Assembly (NCBI RefSeq): GCF_000427095.1
Contig: NC_021487.1
Coordinates: 62,001-126,000, forward strand
DNA length: 64,000 bases
From: Chthonomonas calidirosea T49
Lineage (GTDB): Bacteria; Armatimonadota; Chthonomonadetes; Chthonomonadales; Chthonomonadaceae
Reading direction: 5' to 3'
Part shown: piece by piece, positions 25,529-35,175 of the stretch
How the letters are laid out: every line of letters starts with the position of its first letter
Numbering within the stretch: the first letter of the stretch is position 1
The notes under the pieces: generated by a model
The model's input: only the letters and a program-made list of their open reading frames with translations
The model's database searches: none
What the model was told of the DNA's origin: nothing
Made by a program: the position numbers and the translations under genes

Positions 25529-26242
25529 ATGATCGAACTCCGCAATGTATCGGTGATCTATCCGGAAGGAGTTCCCGCGTTATCACACATCAATTTCTGT
25601 GTGAAACGGGGAGAGTTCGTTTTTGTGGTAGGACCGAGCGGTGCAGGTAAATCCACATTGCTAAAGCTGCTCTATCGAGCCGAGGTGCCCACACAGGGCG
25701 AAGTTACCGTGGACGGTATCTGTGTGAGCCGACTGAGGCCCCGCGACATCCCATTTTTCCGTCGCCGCTTAGGGGTAGTGTTTCAGGATTTTGGGCTTTT
25801 GCCCGATCGCACGGTGTATGAAAATGTGGCCTTTGCGCTACGGGTTATTGGGGCCGGGCGCAGCCAGATTCGGCAGCGTGTGCCCGCGGTATTGGAGATG
25901 GTGGGTTTGGCAAGTCGCCCCGACGCCTTCCCGCACCAGCTTTCGGGCGGTGAGCAGCAGCGGGTGGCCATTGCCCGCGCTTTGGTCAACGAGCCACATC
26001 TTCTGCTTGCCGACGAACCAACCGGCAATCTAGACCCGGAGACCTCGGCGGGCATCGTTGACCTGCTGGCCTATATCAACGCGCAAAAGGGGACGACGGT
26101 GGTGGTTGCCACGCACGATGTGGCGATCGTGAACCGATTGCAGCGACGCGTGCTCGAGTTTTCCGATGGAAGATTGGTACGTGACGATTCGCAGGGCGCC
26201 TATGCAACCGTCGTGATGAGGGAAGACAATGAAGCTCGATAG
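25529..26242 (+). CDS. ftsE: Cell-division ABC ATP-binding protein FtsE
   Basis: 237 aa. Walker A GPSGAGKS (35-42), Q-loop [18 protein letters not shown], signature [15 protein letters not shown], Walker [15 protein letters not shown] and the H-loop VATHD. FtsE with FtsX drives the periplasmic amidase activator EnvC at the division septum; the Q-loop sequence is typical. It overlaps ftsX by 14 bases, and envC follows ftsX, which settles the identity against related LolD-type ATPases. Confidence 0.93.
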   Translation: MIELRNVSVIYPEGVPALSHINFCVKRGEFVFVVGPSGAGKSTLLKLLYRAEVPTQGEVTVDGICVSRLRPRDIPFFRRRLGVVFQDFGLLPDRTVYENVAFALRVIGAGRSQIRQRVPAVLEMVGLASRPDAFPHQLSGGEQQRVAIARALVNEPHLLLADEPTGNLDPETSAGIVDLLAYINAQKGTTVVVATHDVAIVNRLQRRVLEFSDGRLVRDDSQGAYATVVMREDNEAR

Positions 26243-27122
26243 TCTCTTTTTCCTCGTACAAGAAGCGTGGCTGAACATCCGTCGGCATGGCCTAATGTCG
26301 TTGGCAGCTTTGGGTACCGTGACGGTTGCCCTCACCGTGCTTGGAGGGTGTTTGTGGTTGGGGTTTCGCATCAACGAGTACATTGCGGCGCAGCCCCAAA
26401 AATTCAACGAGATCGATCTGTTTTTGCGCGTGAACGTGCCTAGGGATAAAGTCATCGCCCTAAAGCACCAGATCGAGACGCTCCCGGCTGTAGCCGCGGT
26501 GCATCTGGTAACGAAAGAGGAGGCATGGGCGATGCTGGAGCACGAAGAGCCAAAACTAACCCAAGCCATGCCTATGAACCCCTTGATGGATAAGCTAACC
26601 GTTCAGGCGCGCGATAGCGCCGATGTTGGAAAGTTAGCGGCTTTCTTCCGCAATAAGAAGCATTTTCCGCAACTACAACAGGTAAACGATGCCAACACCG
26701 AAGTTCAGATGCTAAGAGCCTTCGCTCGAATGGTGCGTGTTTTAGGAGGCACGGCTGCGATCGCGCTTTTTGTTGCGACCCTATTTAGCGTTCAGAACGT
26801 CATTCGACTCACGGTTTTTGCGCGCCGACGCGAGATTCGCATCATGCAGCTGGTGGGTGCAACCGCCTCCTTTATTCGTTTTCCTCTCCTGCTAGAGGGA
26901 GCTTTTCATGGCATTTTAGGGGGAGCCATCGCCTCTGGCTTGCTCCTTTTTGCCGCCCGTCAGGTGAGCCGTTTTGTAAGTAGCCTCCATTCGCCGCTCG
27001 TGGGAGATATTCCATCGCGGATAACGCCCTTTGAAGTGATAGCTGGGCTTATCTGCGTGGGGGCATTTATCGGTATCACCGGCAGCCAGCTTGCGATCCA
27101 TCGGTTTTTGAGGCAGACATGA
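26229..27122 (+). CDS. ftsX: Cell-division protein FtsX
   Basis: 297 aa. One N-terminal helix (about 23-45), a large extracytoplasmic domain with FLRVNVPRDKVIALKHQIETLPAV and LVTKEEAWAMLE, then three helices near 170-190, 220-245 and 265-288. MQLVGATASFIRFPLLLEGAFHGILGG is the conserved FtsX segment. It forms the type VII ABC transporter core that passes FtsE ATP hydrolysis to the murein hydrolase activator encoded next. The ATG overlaps ftsE, and the stop overlaps the next start (ATGA). Confidence 0.93.
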   Translation: MKLDSLFFLVQEAWLNIRRHGLMSLAALGTVTVALTVLGGCLWLGFRINEYIAAQPQKFNEIDLFLRVNVPRDKVIALKHQIETLPAVAAVHLVTKEEAWAMLEHEEPKLTQAMPMNPLMDKLTVQARDSADVGKLAAFFRNKKHFPQLQQVNDANTEVQMLRAFARMVRVLGGTAAIALFVATLFSVQNVIRLTVFARRREIRIMQLVGATASFIRFPLLLEGAFHGILGGAIASGLLLFAARQVSRFVSSLHSPLVGDIPSRITPFEVIAGLICVGAFIGITGSQLAIHRFLRQT

Positions 27123-28423
27123 GACATACTTCCTCTATCCTTATCATCCTCTGTATGCTCCAATGCTTGCTTTCTGGACGCAGCTGCATTGGCTCTCCTC
27201 TACATCCTCCCTCGAACCACACGAGGCCATCGAGGCAATCGCCCAAAAAGACTCAGAAAGTAACGGCCGAACTTGCGCGCGAGGCGGTGAGAAAGAAACG
27301 GCAGTTGGCCTCTCAACTGCACGGTCTACGAGGTCATATCGCTGCAGTGCGTGCAAAAATTCGCGCTACCCGAGTTAAAGAGCGTCATCTTCACGTTGTT
27401 CTGCATGTCACGAAGCAGCAGGTAGATGCAGCACGTGCGCGTTTACAGGACATTAGTGACCGCATGAGCGCTCTAGAGCATCAGCACCAGGTGGTGCTGG
27501 AGCATTTGGCAGCCACCCAAAAGAAGCTGGCTTTTCAGCGAAAAATGCTGGCCGAGCGCATTCGCGAGAACTATATGCGAGGCCAGATAAGTTATGCTGA
27601 AGTGTTATTAAGAGCGGCCAGCGTTTCCGATCTCCTATCACGCGGGGTGTATGTGCGGCAGATTGTTCGGAGCGATATGGCCCTGATCAACTCAGTGCAG
27701 CGAGATATCGTGCAAATTCAGATAGATAAGCGCCGTTTGGAGGCCCAAGAGGCTCAGCAACAACAGCTCGCTGCGCTTTACGAGCAGCGGAAGAAAGAGT
27801 ATTTGACGTTGCAGTGGGCGCAGGAGGAGGCGTTAAGCCATACGGTGGCTTTGCGAACTCAAGAGGAAGAAGAACTGGACGAACTGGAAGGCGAGGCCGA
27901 GGCGATGACGGCGCGTATTCAGTTTCTTTCGGGGCTTTTGGAGGAGAGGCGACGTGAGGAGGAGGCAGCCTGGCGTGCGGCCCATCCCAATGCGCCGAGG
28001 CGTGAGCTGCGCCAAGCTGAAGAGCATTTTGCCATCGCTCCCATCTGGCGCGGTGAGCTGATAAAGCCGGTGAATGGGGTTATCACCTCGGAGTTCGGAA
28101 TGCGATATCACCCAATTCTGCATCGCTATCGCATGCATACCGGGGTAGATATCGCCGCGCCGGAGGGGACGCCCATTCATGCGGCTGGAGATGGCACCGT
28201 TATTGTGGCCTCCTATTTGAACGGATATGGCTATACCGTGGTCATAGACCATGGGCGTGGTTTAACCACGCTCTACGGTCACTGCTCTGAGCTGTTGGTG
28301 CATGTGGGGGAGACGGTGCATCAAGGGCAGATCATCGCGCGTGTAGGGGCTACCGGTTTAGCTACAGGGCCGCATTGCCATTTTGAAGTACGTGTAGACG
28401 GGCGACCTGTAAAACCATTCTAA
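27119..28423 (+). CDS. envC: Murein hydrolase activator, EnvC type (coiled coil plus M23 domain)
   Basis: 434 aa. Signal peptide at 1-20 or so, then a long coiled coil (about 40-265) rich in Arg, Glu, Gln and Leu, then a LytM/M23 domain at 310-434. The zinc motifs are HTGVDIAAPEG (HxxxD) and HCHFEV (HxH), with YGHCSELLVHVGETV between. As the zinc set appears complete, it may cut peptidoglycan itself rather than only activate amidases as E. coli EnvC does. Third gene of ftsE-ftsX-envC, coupled to ftsX. Confidence 0.9.
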   Translation: MRHTSSILIILCMLQCLLSGRSCIGSPLHPPSNHTRPSRQSPKKTQKVTAELAREAVRKKRQLASQLHGLRGHIAAVRAKIRATRVKERHLHVVLHVTKQQVDAARARLQDISDRMSALEHQHQVVLEHLAATQKKLAFQRKMLAERIRENYMRGQISYAEVLLRAASVSDLLSRGVYVRQIVRSDMALINSVQRDIVQIQIDKRRLEAQEAQQQQLAALYEQRKKEYLTLQWAQEEALSHTVALRTQEEEELDELEGEAEAMTARIQFLSGLLEERRREEEAAWRAAHPNAPRRELRQAEEHFAIAPIWRGELIKPVNGVITSEFGMRYHPILHRYRMHTGVDIAAPEGTPIHAAGDGTVIVASYLNGYGYTVVIDHGRGLTTLYGHCSELLVHVGETVHQGQIIARVGATGLATGPHCHFEVRVDGRPVKPF

Positions 28424-28437
28424 TCGGCGTGCCGCTA

Positions 28438-28464
28438 GAGCGAAGTCCTTTCTCGCTCGATTTT
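28438..28464 (+). terminator. Terminator of the ftsEX-envC operon
   Basis: GAGCGA (28438-28443) pairs with TCGCTC (28453-28458), followed by GATTTTCT. It lies in the 41-base gap between envC and the convergent folE gene. Confidence 0.55.
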
Positions 28465-29028
28465 CTACGCCTCTTTGAGGTCGAGCAAATTCATGAATTC
28501 CATTCTTGTGCTGCGATCGGTTCGGAAGACGCCCAACACGTGGCTTGTTACCATGTCGCTGCTCTTCTTTTCCACCCCACGTGCCATCATGCACAGGTGT
28601 TTTGCTTGCAGGACGACCCCCACTCCTTTCGGTTTGAGAATCTCTTGCACGGCCTCGGCGATCTGCACGGTAAGACGTTCTTGGACTTGCAGTCGGCGGG
28701 CGAACATTTCCGTGATACGGGCTAGTTTGGAGAGCCCGATAATTCGCCCGTCTGGGATATAGGCAATATTAGCGTGGCCGAAGAAGGGAAAAAGGTGGTG
28801 TTCGCACATTGAAAAAAACTCGATGCCACGCACGATCACCATATCGTCGGAATCGGCTTTAAAAATGGCGCCGTTCACGATGTCCTCTAGGTTCATCCGA
28901 TAGCCGCGCGTAACAAATCGCATCGCTTCGGCAGCTCGGTGCGGGGTTTTGATAAGCCCTTCACGTTCCGGATTTTCGCCTATCTCTTCTAGGAGAGAGG
29001 CATAGATCTCTTCAAGTTTCGATTTCAT
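28465..29028 (-). CDS. folE: GTP cyclohydrolase I
   Basis: 187 aa. Turns GTP into 7,8-dihydroneopterin triphosphate, first step to folate, biopterin and the queuosine precursor. Zinc ligands C75 and H78 are in [12 protein letters not shown], and C146 in [28 protein letters not shown] and [12 protein letters not shown] are conserved. It overlaps the tandem PTPS gene by 4 bases and is the last gene of an operon that begins with a nucleoside-type ABC importer, so its substrate supply may be linked to purine nucleoside uptake. Confidence 0.95.
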   Translation of the reverse strand: MKSKLEEIYASLLEEIGENPEREGLIKTPHRAAEAMRFVTRGYRMNLEDIVNGAIFKADSDDMVIVRGIEFFSMCEHHLFPFFGHANIAYIPDGRIIGLSKLARITEMFARRLQVQERLTVQIAEAVQEILKPKGVGVVLQAKHLCMMARGVEKKSSDMVTSHVLGVFRTDRSTRMEFMNLLDLKEA

Positions 29029-29828
29029 CGTTGTTCCTTGTCGTCTTCTTCCGAGTACTCAAATAGATTCCTTGGCGTCTCATAGAGGCGCAACCGATAG
29101 AGGCGTGCCGGTGCTGGTATGCACGGGCGCAGGCGTTCCCATATGGTTTTTACGATCATCTCCGCCGAAGGTACCACATGAGCGAACTCTGGAACATCTA
29201 AATTGAGGTAACGGTGATCGTAGCGGGAAAGAACTTCGCGCTCCACGACGGCGTCAAGGCGTTCCGGCGGAAGCACTCTGCCGGTTATCGGGTTAATGGG
29301 GCCGCAGATCGTCACCTCCAGTTCGTAGTTATGCCCATGACCGTTAGGGTTATTGCATTTCCCGAACAGAGTACGGTTCTCTTCTGCCGAAAGAGAATCG
29401 CTATGGAGACGATGAGAAGCAGAAAACTCATAAATTTTTGTCAGGAGCATGTGAGAGACCTCCTTAAGCGAAGAGAGCCACTCTGTATAGAGGACAGGGG
29501 TTGGTTGCAGCCGAACAGAGTGCAGATGAATATCTGAAGGTAGAAAAGGGTGAACGGTTCCGGCGATATAGGTAGCGATATTCTCTGGGGTTGCCAGGTG
29601 TGCTTGAAAAAATGACAGGCGATCATTCAGACATTTCCCATCTATTTGGTTGAGAACGTGCTCTTTTACAATACGATCTAGCTCCTTGATATTAACCAGT
29701 AATCCGGTGCGTTCGTTGATATGGCCACTTACGGCCACGTCGAGGGTGTAGGTATGGCCAGTTAGCTCTGAACCTTGGATATCTCGGTGGGCGGCAGCAA
29801 AATAGAGACGACGTGTCATGATCAGCAT
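29025..29828 (-). CDS. Tandem 6-pyruvoyl-tetrahydropterin synthase / QueD-like protein
   Basis: 267 aa with two PTPS domains. The C-terminal one (about 128-260) keeps the zinc and catalytic set: H139 (SASHR), C158 ([13 protein letters not shown]), H164 and H166. The N-terminal one (about 5-115) has AAAHR (H14) and TGHTYTL (H25) but lacks the catalytic Cys and one zinc His (T23), so it is probably a structural partner. Family members act on the product of FolE, giving 6-pyruvoyl-tetrahydropterin (biopterin route) or 6-carboxy-tetrahydropterin (queuosine route). Next to folE, in one operon with the nucleoside importer. Which product is made cannot be told. Confidence 0.85.
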   Translation of the reverse strand: MLIMTRRLYFAAAHRDIQGSELTGHTYTLDVAVSGHINERTGLLVNIKELDRIVKEHVLNQIDGKCLNDRLSFFQAHLATPENIATYIAGTVHPFLPSDIHLHSVRLQPTPVLYTEWLSSLKEVSHMLLTKIYEFSASHRLHSDSLSAEENRTLFGKCNNPNGHGHNYELEVTICGPINPITGRVLPPERLDAVVEREVLSRYDHRYLNLDVPEFAHVVPSAEMIVKTIWERLRPCIPAPARLYRLRLYETPRNLFEYSEEDDKEQR

Positions 29829-29847
29829 AGGTTCTTTGGTCCTCTAT

Positions 29848-30792
29848 TTACTCTTTACGATAGGGACGCCCAAGTGCTGCAGGAGCGCGTGTGGAGCGGC
29901 TGCTGCCGAAGAGAATCAGCATGGTGACGAGGTAGGGCAGGGCAAGAAATAGCTGATAGGGAAAATGATCGAGATTAAGCCGGTGCAAAAGCGTAGTAAG
30001 GTGGAAGATTGCAGCGATATGCCGATAGAGCCCATCGAAACCAAGGGCTTGGGCTTGAAACTGCAGAGCATTGGTGAAACCGAACAGCAGTGAGGCTACA
30101 AGGCATCCGATAGGGTTCCAGCGGCCTGCTGTAACAATGGCGAGGGCGATAAAGCCCTTACCTGCCGACATATTCGGCACGAAGGTGTTGGAGTCGGCGA
30201 CGGAAAGAAAGGCGCCGGCAATACCTGCCATCGCTCCATCAAAAATAAGAGCAATAGCGCGCGTTCTGCGAACGGAGATGCCGGCTGCGTCGGCTGCAAG
30301 AGGCTGTTCGCCGCAGGCGCGTAACTCAAGCCCACTGCGTGTGGAGTAGAGCCACCACCAAACGAGGGCGACGGCCGGAAGGGCAAGCGGCGTTAGGAGG
30401 GTTACCGTGTGATGAAGGAGTGGGAGCTGGGCCGTGATAAGGCTTTTATCGTGTAAGGCGAAAAGAAAGCGATAGAGCGTGCCTGTGATGCCAAGCGCAA
30501 AGAGGTTGAAAACGACTCCGGTAACGACTTGATCGGCATGCAGGACAAGAGCAAAAAAGCCGAACAGCAGGGCGAAGGCAACGCCAGTTAACATGCCGAT
30601 ACCTACACCGATGTACGGGTTTCCAATATGATATGTTGTGAGACTAGCTGTAAAGGCACTGGCTAGTAAGATACCTTCTAGGCCCACATTGATAACGCCC
30701 GCGCGCTGGGCCACCGTTTCGCCGAGCGAGGTGTAAAGAAGGGGGGTTGTCTCTGCGAGGGTGCCTAAGAGAACTCCGGTAACGATGCTCAT
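29848..30792 (-). CDS. Nucleoside-type ABC transporter permease 2 (BmpA-associated)
   Basis: 314 aa with eight or nine membrane helices. ETTPLLYTSLGETVAQRAGVINVGLEGILL is the conserved start of the second permease in BMP-family importers (NupQ/YufQ type), and GKGFIALAIVTAGRWNPIG follows the cytoplasmic coupling loop. It pairs with the permease at 30803-31909 below one ATPase. Its start lies 10 bases after that gene. Confidence 0.9.
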   Translation of the reverse strand: MSIVTGVLLGTLAETTPLLYTSLGETVAQRAGVINVGLEGILLASAFTASLTTYHIGNPYIGVGIGMLTGVAFALLFGFFALVLHADQVVTGVVFNLFALGITGTLYRFLFALHDKSLITAQLPLLHHTVTLLTPLALPAVALVWWWLYSTRSGLELRACGEQPLAADAAGISVRRTRAIALIFDGAMAGIAGAFLSVADSNTFVPNMSAGKGFIALAIVTAGRWNPIGCLVASLLFGFTNALQFQAQALGFDGLYRHIAAIFHLTTLLHRLNLDHFPYQLFLALPYLVTMLILFGSSRSTRAPAALGRPYRKE

Positions 30793-30802
30793 CCTTGTTA
30801 CT

Positions 30803-31909
30803 TCAATCCTTCAGTTCAGTGGGGTAGTGTTGACGCCAGGCGTTGACACCGATGATGGCCAAGACAGCAGCTGCTTGTACGATGGCGATGAGGCTGGCGG
30901 GCACCTGCAACGTCTGCTCTGCGTTGACAGAGCCGGCCTCAAGGGCGCCAAAGAAGAGGGCAGACAGGAGCGTGCCTATAGGATGTAGACCGCCAACCAA
31001 AGCTACCGGGATAGCGGTATAGCCCCAACCCGGCGAAAAATTGGCGCTTAGGCGCTCGCTTGTGCCAAGCAGCTGAACAACGCCAGCCAGACCGCAGAGG
31101 GCGCCGGAAAACGCCATGGCTCGAACACGGATCCGGTCTACCAACACACCTGTGGCACGTGCGGCATCGGGGTTTTGGCCAACAAGGCGTAGGTGAAAGC
31201 CTGGAAGTGTTCGATAGAGGTAGAGCCAGACGATGGGCACGGCCAGGAAGGCAAGAAAAACGCCACTATGGAGTCTTGTTGTGACGCCTCCAGACCATGA
31301 GGGCGGTAGGATGTGGGCAAAGAGAAGCTTATCGGGCAACAGGTTGGATTCGGGATTGCTGTGGGAAGATTCTTGAAGAGGCCCTACTACTGCAGCTCCG
31401 ACGAGATAGAGGGCGATGTAGTTGAGCATAATCGTGCTGATGACTTCCTGCACATTGCGCTTTACCCTAAGCCAACCGGCAATGGCCCCCCAAAGTCCGC
31501 CTACGAGGGTACCGCACACAAGCATAAGCAGAATGAGCAGATTAGGGTTAACCACCTGCTGAAGCTGGGCGAGAACGGTGGCGGTCAGCGCCCCCATAAG
31601 GAGCTGACCGTCGCCGCCGATGCTAAACATGCCGGCTTGCCACGCCACAACAATGCTGAGCCCGGTAAGCAGGAGAGGGGTGGCCCGCACAAGGGTTTCG
31701 GAGAGGGCATAGGCAGGTGAGATGGAACCTCCGCCGAACGCGCCCTGTTGTAATGCGAAGAGCGCCTTGCTCGGAGCGACCCCAAAAATAGCGAAAGTTG
31801 CGACTAAAAGGATGAGAAAGCCGATGATGTAAAGAAAAGCAATGCTCAGAAAACGAAGGAGATGGTAGATGGCCTTGGGTTTTGTGGGGAAGCTTTTGGA
31901 GAAGGACAT
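30803..31909 (-). CDS. Nucleoside-type ABC transporter permease 1 (BmpA-associated)
   Basis: 368 aa, about nine helices. TLVRATPLLLTGLSIVVAWQAGMFSIGGDGQLLMGAL and GYTAIPVALVGGLHPIGTLLSALFFGALEAGS are typical of the first permease of the NupP/YufP type. The ATG at 31909 shares its A with the ATPase stop codon (TGATG), giving tight coupling; a TTG one codon earlier is also possible. Binds purine or pyrimidine nucleosides in known relatives; the substrate here is inferred. Confidence 0.9.
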   Translation of the reverse strand: MSFSKSFPTKPKAIYHLLRFLSIAFLYIIGFLILLVATFAIFGVAPSKALFALQQGAFGGGSISPAYALSETLVRATPLLLTGLSIVVAWQAGMFSIGGDGQLLMGALTATVLAQLQQVVNPNLLILLMLVCGTLVGGLWGAIAGWLRVKRNVQEVISTIMLNYIALYLVGAAVVGPLQESSHSNPESNLLPDKLLFAHILPPSWSGGVTTRLHSGVFLAFLAVPIVWLYLYRTLPGFHLRLVGQNPDAARATGVLVDRIRVRAMAFSGALCGLAGVVQLLGTSERLSANFSPGWGYTAIPVALVGGLHPIGTLLSALFFGALEAGSVNAEQTLQVPASLIAIVQAAAVLAIIGVNAWRQHYPTELKD

Positions 31910-33489
31910 CAAGGCGCCTCCTTGGTAAAGGCACCACCGAGCAGCAGACCGATTTGAGTGGCATCGCGTTGGGTAAGGTCTATGGGGTGCATTTGACGAT
32001 TGGAAAGGATGACGGTGCGGTCTGCCAGAGCTGCCAACTCGTCGAGGTCAGTAGAGATGAGTACGATAGAGGCCCCGCGTTGTTTGGCGTTCAGAAGTTG
32101 GGTATGCACGAATTGGGTGGCGTTAATATCGAGACCTCGCACTGGGTTAACAGCTACGATCCACTCGGCACGGTGGTGCAGAGCGCGTGCGACGACGATC
32201 TTTTGCTGATTGCCACCAGACAGAGCCGAGGCGGGAAGCTTTGCACTTGGGGTTCGAATATCGAACTCACGAATCAGCGTTTCGGCAAGATCGTGCAGAG
32301 CTGCACGACGCAGGAAAGGGCCGATACGATATTTGGCCTCCTTCACCGCTTCAAACAGAAGGTTTTCTTCTACCGTCATAGTGAGGGCTAGCCCATGACG
32401 TCGCCGATCTTGGGGGATATAGCCGATGCGAGGGGAGTGTCCTGGCTGAAACGCTCCTTCGTACCAAAATAACTGGCCGGATTGCGGAGATCGTAACCCC
32501 ACAAGCGTTTCGGCAAGCTCTGTTTGGCCGTTACCATCTACGCCACCAACGCCGAATATTTCTCCTGGATAGACCTCGAAGGAGATATTTTCCAGTACCT
32601 TCTCTCCCTTATCGCCGAGTACGGTAAGATTTTCGGCTCGGAAGGCGGGCGTCTTGGTGTGAAGGGGGCGTGAGATCGAGTGGCTTTCTGGTGCACGCTG
32701 TGTTGCAGGTGCTTCGCCAACCATCCATTGGGCAAGCAGGGCCGGATGAACCTGATGAATGGGCGCTGTAGCCACCTTATGCCCTCTACGCAGCACGGTC
32801 ACGCGGTCGGCAATGGCCATGACTTCGGGCAGTTTGTGCGTGATGAAGACAATCCCTTTCCCTGAATCGCGCAGCGCACGCAGAACGCGAAACAGCTCCT
32901 CGATCTCTTCACCAATGAGCACAGCGGTGGGCTCATCGAAGATAAGCCATTGTGCGTTGGTCGCCAAGGCTTTCGCGATCTCGATACGCTGTTGAATACC
33001 CACGGGAAGATCCTCCACACGTGCGTGCGGATCGAGCTGCCAGCCGAGCGCAGCGGCCTGGTTTAAGGCCGGCTTGGCAGCCTCTTCGGCGCGATAGCGC
33101 AGAGTGTGTAAAGAGATGTCGGCGTCGAGAGCGAGGTTTTCCTGTACCGTAAAGGCCGGTACAAGGGTAAAGTGCTGGTGCACCATTGCGATGCCAAGCC
33201 GGCGAGCCTCTCTAGGGGAACCGATATGAACGGAGACATTGTTGATACGAACGGTGCCTGCATCGGGCTGGGTCATACCCGATAGAACATGCATAAGGGT
33301 TGATTTTCCAGCGCCGTTTTCGCCAAGCAGGGCGTGAATTTCGCCGGCTTGCAGCTCGAAATCTACAGCATCTAGGGCGACCGTGGTGCCATAGCGCTTG
33401 GCGATCTGCTGCATCTGCACCGAAGAGATTGTAGGTGAAGGCGCTACGAGCGGAGTTTTTGATCCCGCAGTGTCACGCGCTAAGTTCAT
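31909..33489 (-). CDS. Nucleoside-type ABC transporter ATP-binding protein (two domains)
   Basis: 526 aa, two fused nucleotide-binding domains. The first has Walker A GENGAGKS (56-63) and LIFDEPTAVL as Walker B. The second has the degenerate Walker A GVDGNGQTE normal for this subfamily and the signature LSGGNQQK. Together these are the single-chain ATPase of RbsA/NupO/YufO type importers. It starts 2 bases after the binding-protein stop and drives the two permeases that follow. Confidence 0.92.
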   Translation of the reverse strand: MNLARDTAGSKTPLVAPSPTISSVQMQQIAKRYGTTVALDAVDFELQAGEIHALLGENGAGKSTLMHVLSGMTQPDAGTVRINNVSVHIGSPREARRLGIAMVHQHFTLVPAFTVQENLALDADISLHTLRYRAEEAAKPALNQAAALGWQLDPHARVEDLPVGIQQRIEIAKALATNAQWLIFDEPTAVLIGEEIEELFRVLRALRDSGKGIVFITHKLPEVMAIADRVTVLRRGHKVATAPIHQVHPALLAQWMVGEAPATQRAPESHSISRPLHTKTPAFRAENLTVLGDKGEKVLENISFEVYPGEIFGVGGVDGNGQTELAETLVGLRSPQSGQLFWYEGAFQPGHSPRIGYIPQDRRRHGLALTMTVEENLLFEAVKEAKYRIGPFLRRAALHDLAETLIREFDIRTPSAKLPASALSGGNQQKIVVARALHHRAEWIVAVNPVRGLDINATQFVHTQLLNAKQRGASIVLISTDLDELAALADRTVILSNRQMHPIDLTQRDATQIGLLLGGAFTKEAP

Positions 33490-33491
33490 TG

Positions 33492-34559
33492 CTAGCCTGC
33501 TTTCGGTATAACAAGGGTTCCATCTATGATCTTTTGTTTGGCCGCATCTATTTTTTGTTTTAGCGCCGGGGGGATCTTAGGCTCTAGTTTAGGATTGTAG
33601 ACAAAACCGATAACGCCTGACTTAAGGCCATAAGGCGTTGCATTTGGTTTAAAGGTACCCTCTTTTGCGGCCTGTATAATGTTAAGAAAAGCCGGGTAAA
33701 GGTTGATCGGCGCGCTTGCCAAAATCACATCCGGAGCGTTGCCATTTTGGTCACTATTCGTTCCTAGCGCATAGACAGGGTGACCAGGTCGGTTGCTCTG
33801 TTCGACGGCATTGAAGACCCCCTGCGCGGCGTTATCGAGGTCTTGGATAATGACATCCGCGCCACGGCCGATGAGGGAGAGAGTGGCCTGTTTCGCCTTG
33901 CCAACATCGTCCCAGTCGTTGGTGAAGAGAGGTTGTAAAACGTTGATTTTGGGGTTGATGGCCTTGGCGCCGAGCGCATAGGCTGAGAAAACGCTTTTGA
34001 CCGGACCTATGGGGTCGGCACCAACAGCGCCGATGATGCCGCTTCTGCTCATTCCGGCAGCTAACATGCCCTCGAGATAGGCGCCATCCTCCAACTTGAA
34101 GACGATGGGAGTCACGTTGGTCGCGACCTGACTACCCGACGAGATGACAAATAGCGTTTTGGGAAATTCGGGAGCAATGCGTAGCGCCGGCTGTTCGTAC
34201 TCCTCTCCATGACCGATGACCACATTGTAGCCTTGGGAGGCAAAAGCGCGAAGGCTTTCTAGTTGGCTATCGGCGGAGGTTGCCTGCTCTTTAAAGGCGA
34301 TCTGGCTATCGCTTAGCCCCAACTTTTTGGCTACCGCTTTTAAGGCCTCGTAGGCGCCTTGGTTCCAGCCATGGTCGGTAGTGGAACCGGACATAATGAG
34401 GGCGACTCGAAAAGGCTGTTGTCCAGAAGGCGCTCCAGGGGGGGCGTTTGTCGGGCTGGAAGCGGCATTTTGTTGACGCCCACAACCAACTGCCCAAACC
34501 AGAAGCGACAGAAGCAGAGAGATAGCGGCCGCTCGTTGCAGCGATCTGTCAAAGTGCAT
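33492..34559 (-). CDS. BMP-family substrate-binding lipoprotein (nucleoside ABC transporter)
   Basis: 355 aa. Signal peptide with a lipobox ending at C26 (LLVWAVGC), so lipid-anchored outside the inner membrane. FRVALIMSGSTTDHGWNQGAYEAL, VVIGHGEEYEQPALRIAPEFPKTLFVISSG and the C-terminal GVIGFVYNP match BmpA/PnrA (Med) proteins, which bind purine nucleosides. The frame is open 14 codons more, but ATG 34559 has GGAG six bases before it and begins the signal peptide. First gene of the operon BMP-ATPase-permease-permease-PTPS-folE. Confidence 0.9.
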   Translation of the reverse strand: MHFDRSLQRAAAISLLLSLLVWAVGCGRQQNAASSPTNAPPGAPSGQQPFRVALIMSGSTTDHGWNQGAYEALKAVAKKLGLSDSQIAFKEQATSADSQLESLRAFASQGYNVVIGHGEEYEQPALRIAPEFPKTLFVISSGSQVATNVTPIVFKLEDGAYLEGMLAAGMSRSGIIGAVGADPIGPVKSVFSAYALGAKAINPKINVLQPLFTNDWDDVGKAKQATLSLIGRGADVIIQDLDNAAQGVFNAVEQSNRPGHPVYALGTNSDQNGNAPDVILASAPINLYPAFLNIIQAAKEGTFKPNATPYGLKSGVIGFVYNPKLEPKIPPALKQKIDAAKQKIIDGTLVIPKAG

Positions 34560-34589
34560 GCAGCTCTCCGTGAATGGTGTTTGGTGTAC

Positions 34590-34595
34590 ATTATA
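34590..34595 (-). promoter_or_regulatory. -10 box of the BMP operon promoter
   Basis: Minus strand TATAAT at 34595-34590, 31 bases from the start codon. No good -35 is seen 17 bases upstream, so an activator may be needed. No known riboswitch class was recognised in this leader. Confidence 0.4.
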
Positions 34596-34704
34596 CGTCA
34601 CAATACCGTATTTTTACTCATTATCAGGTGATGATATGGAAATAGGGGAAAGAGTGGACCCCTAGGCGGTGTTTCAAGGAAGGAACCCTTCGTTCAATGT
34701 GCTG

Positions 34705-35175
34705 TTAAGAGGAAAGGTGATTCACGAACAATAGCGGCAGAGTATTCGATGTAAGACGGCCTGACCAGACGTTAAATCGCTTTGACAAGGGGTCTGAGCT
34801 TACCGTATAAACCGCTCTAAGCATAAGAGTAAGAGAGTGCTGAGCAGAAGGAAGGGGAAAGCGTTGCCATTCTTCGGAGGCAAAGTAGATGTCAAAAATC
34901 TGTAGTTCGGTGGGATTCAGGAGAATATAGTCAGGGGTATTTTGTTTCCAATTGATGGATTTCCGCTTAATAGGAACCATGCCGTGCGGCGTCTGCATTT
35001 CAAACGACAAGGCCTCATAGCCCCAGGAGCAGGCCTCGCTCCAAATACGAATAGGATCTTGCGAGATATTTTCGAGGACGACATGAAAATGTGAGGCGTG
35101 GCTCGTAAGAAAAACCGTTCTCGAGCCACGCCATAGGGGCACGGCAATAGCTAGTCGGAGCGAAGAGGTTGACAT
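34705..35175 (-). CDS. Protein of unknown function, beta-sandwich style
   Basis: 156 aa without signal peptide or membrane helix. FHVVLENISQDPIRIWSEACSWGYEALSFEM and SINWKQNTPDYILLNPTEL suggest beta strands of an Ig-like or C2-like domain; proteins in Planctomycetes and Armatimonadota show the same 'NISxxPxRIW...CSWGY' pattern. No catalytic residues are evident. It is single, between the BMP operon promoter and the PEP-CTERM-like gene. Confidence 0.5.
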   Translation of the reverse strand: MSTSSLRLAIAVPLWRGSRTVFLTSHASHFHVVLENISQDPIRIWSEACSWGYEALSFEMQTPHGMVPIKRKSINWKQNTPDYILLNPTELQIFDIYFASEEWQRFPLPSAQHSLTLMLRAVYTVSSDPLSKRFNVWSGRLTSNTLPLLFVNHLSS

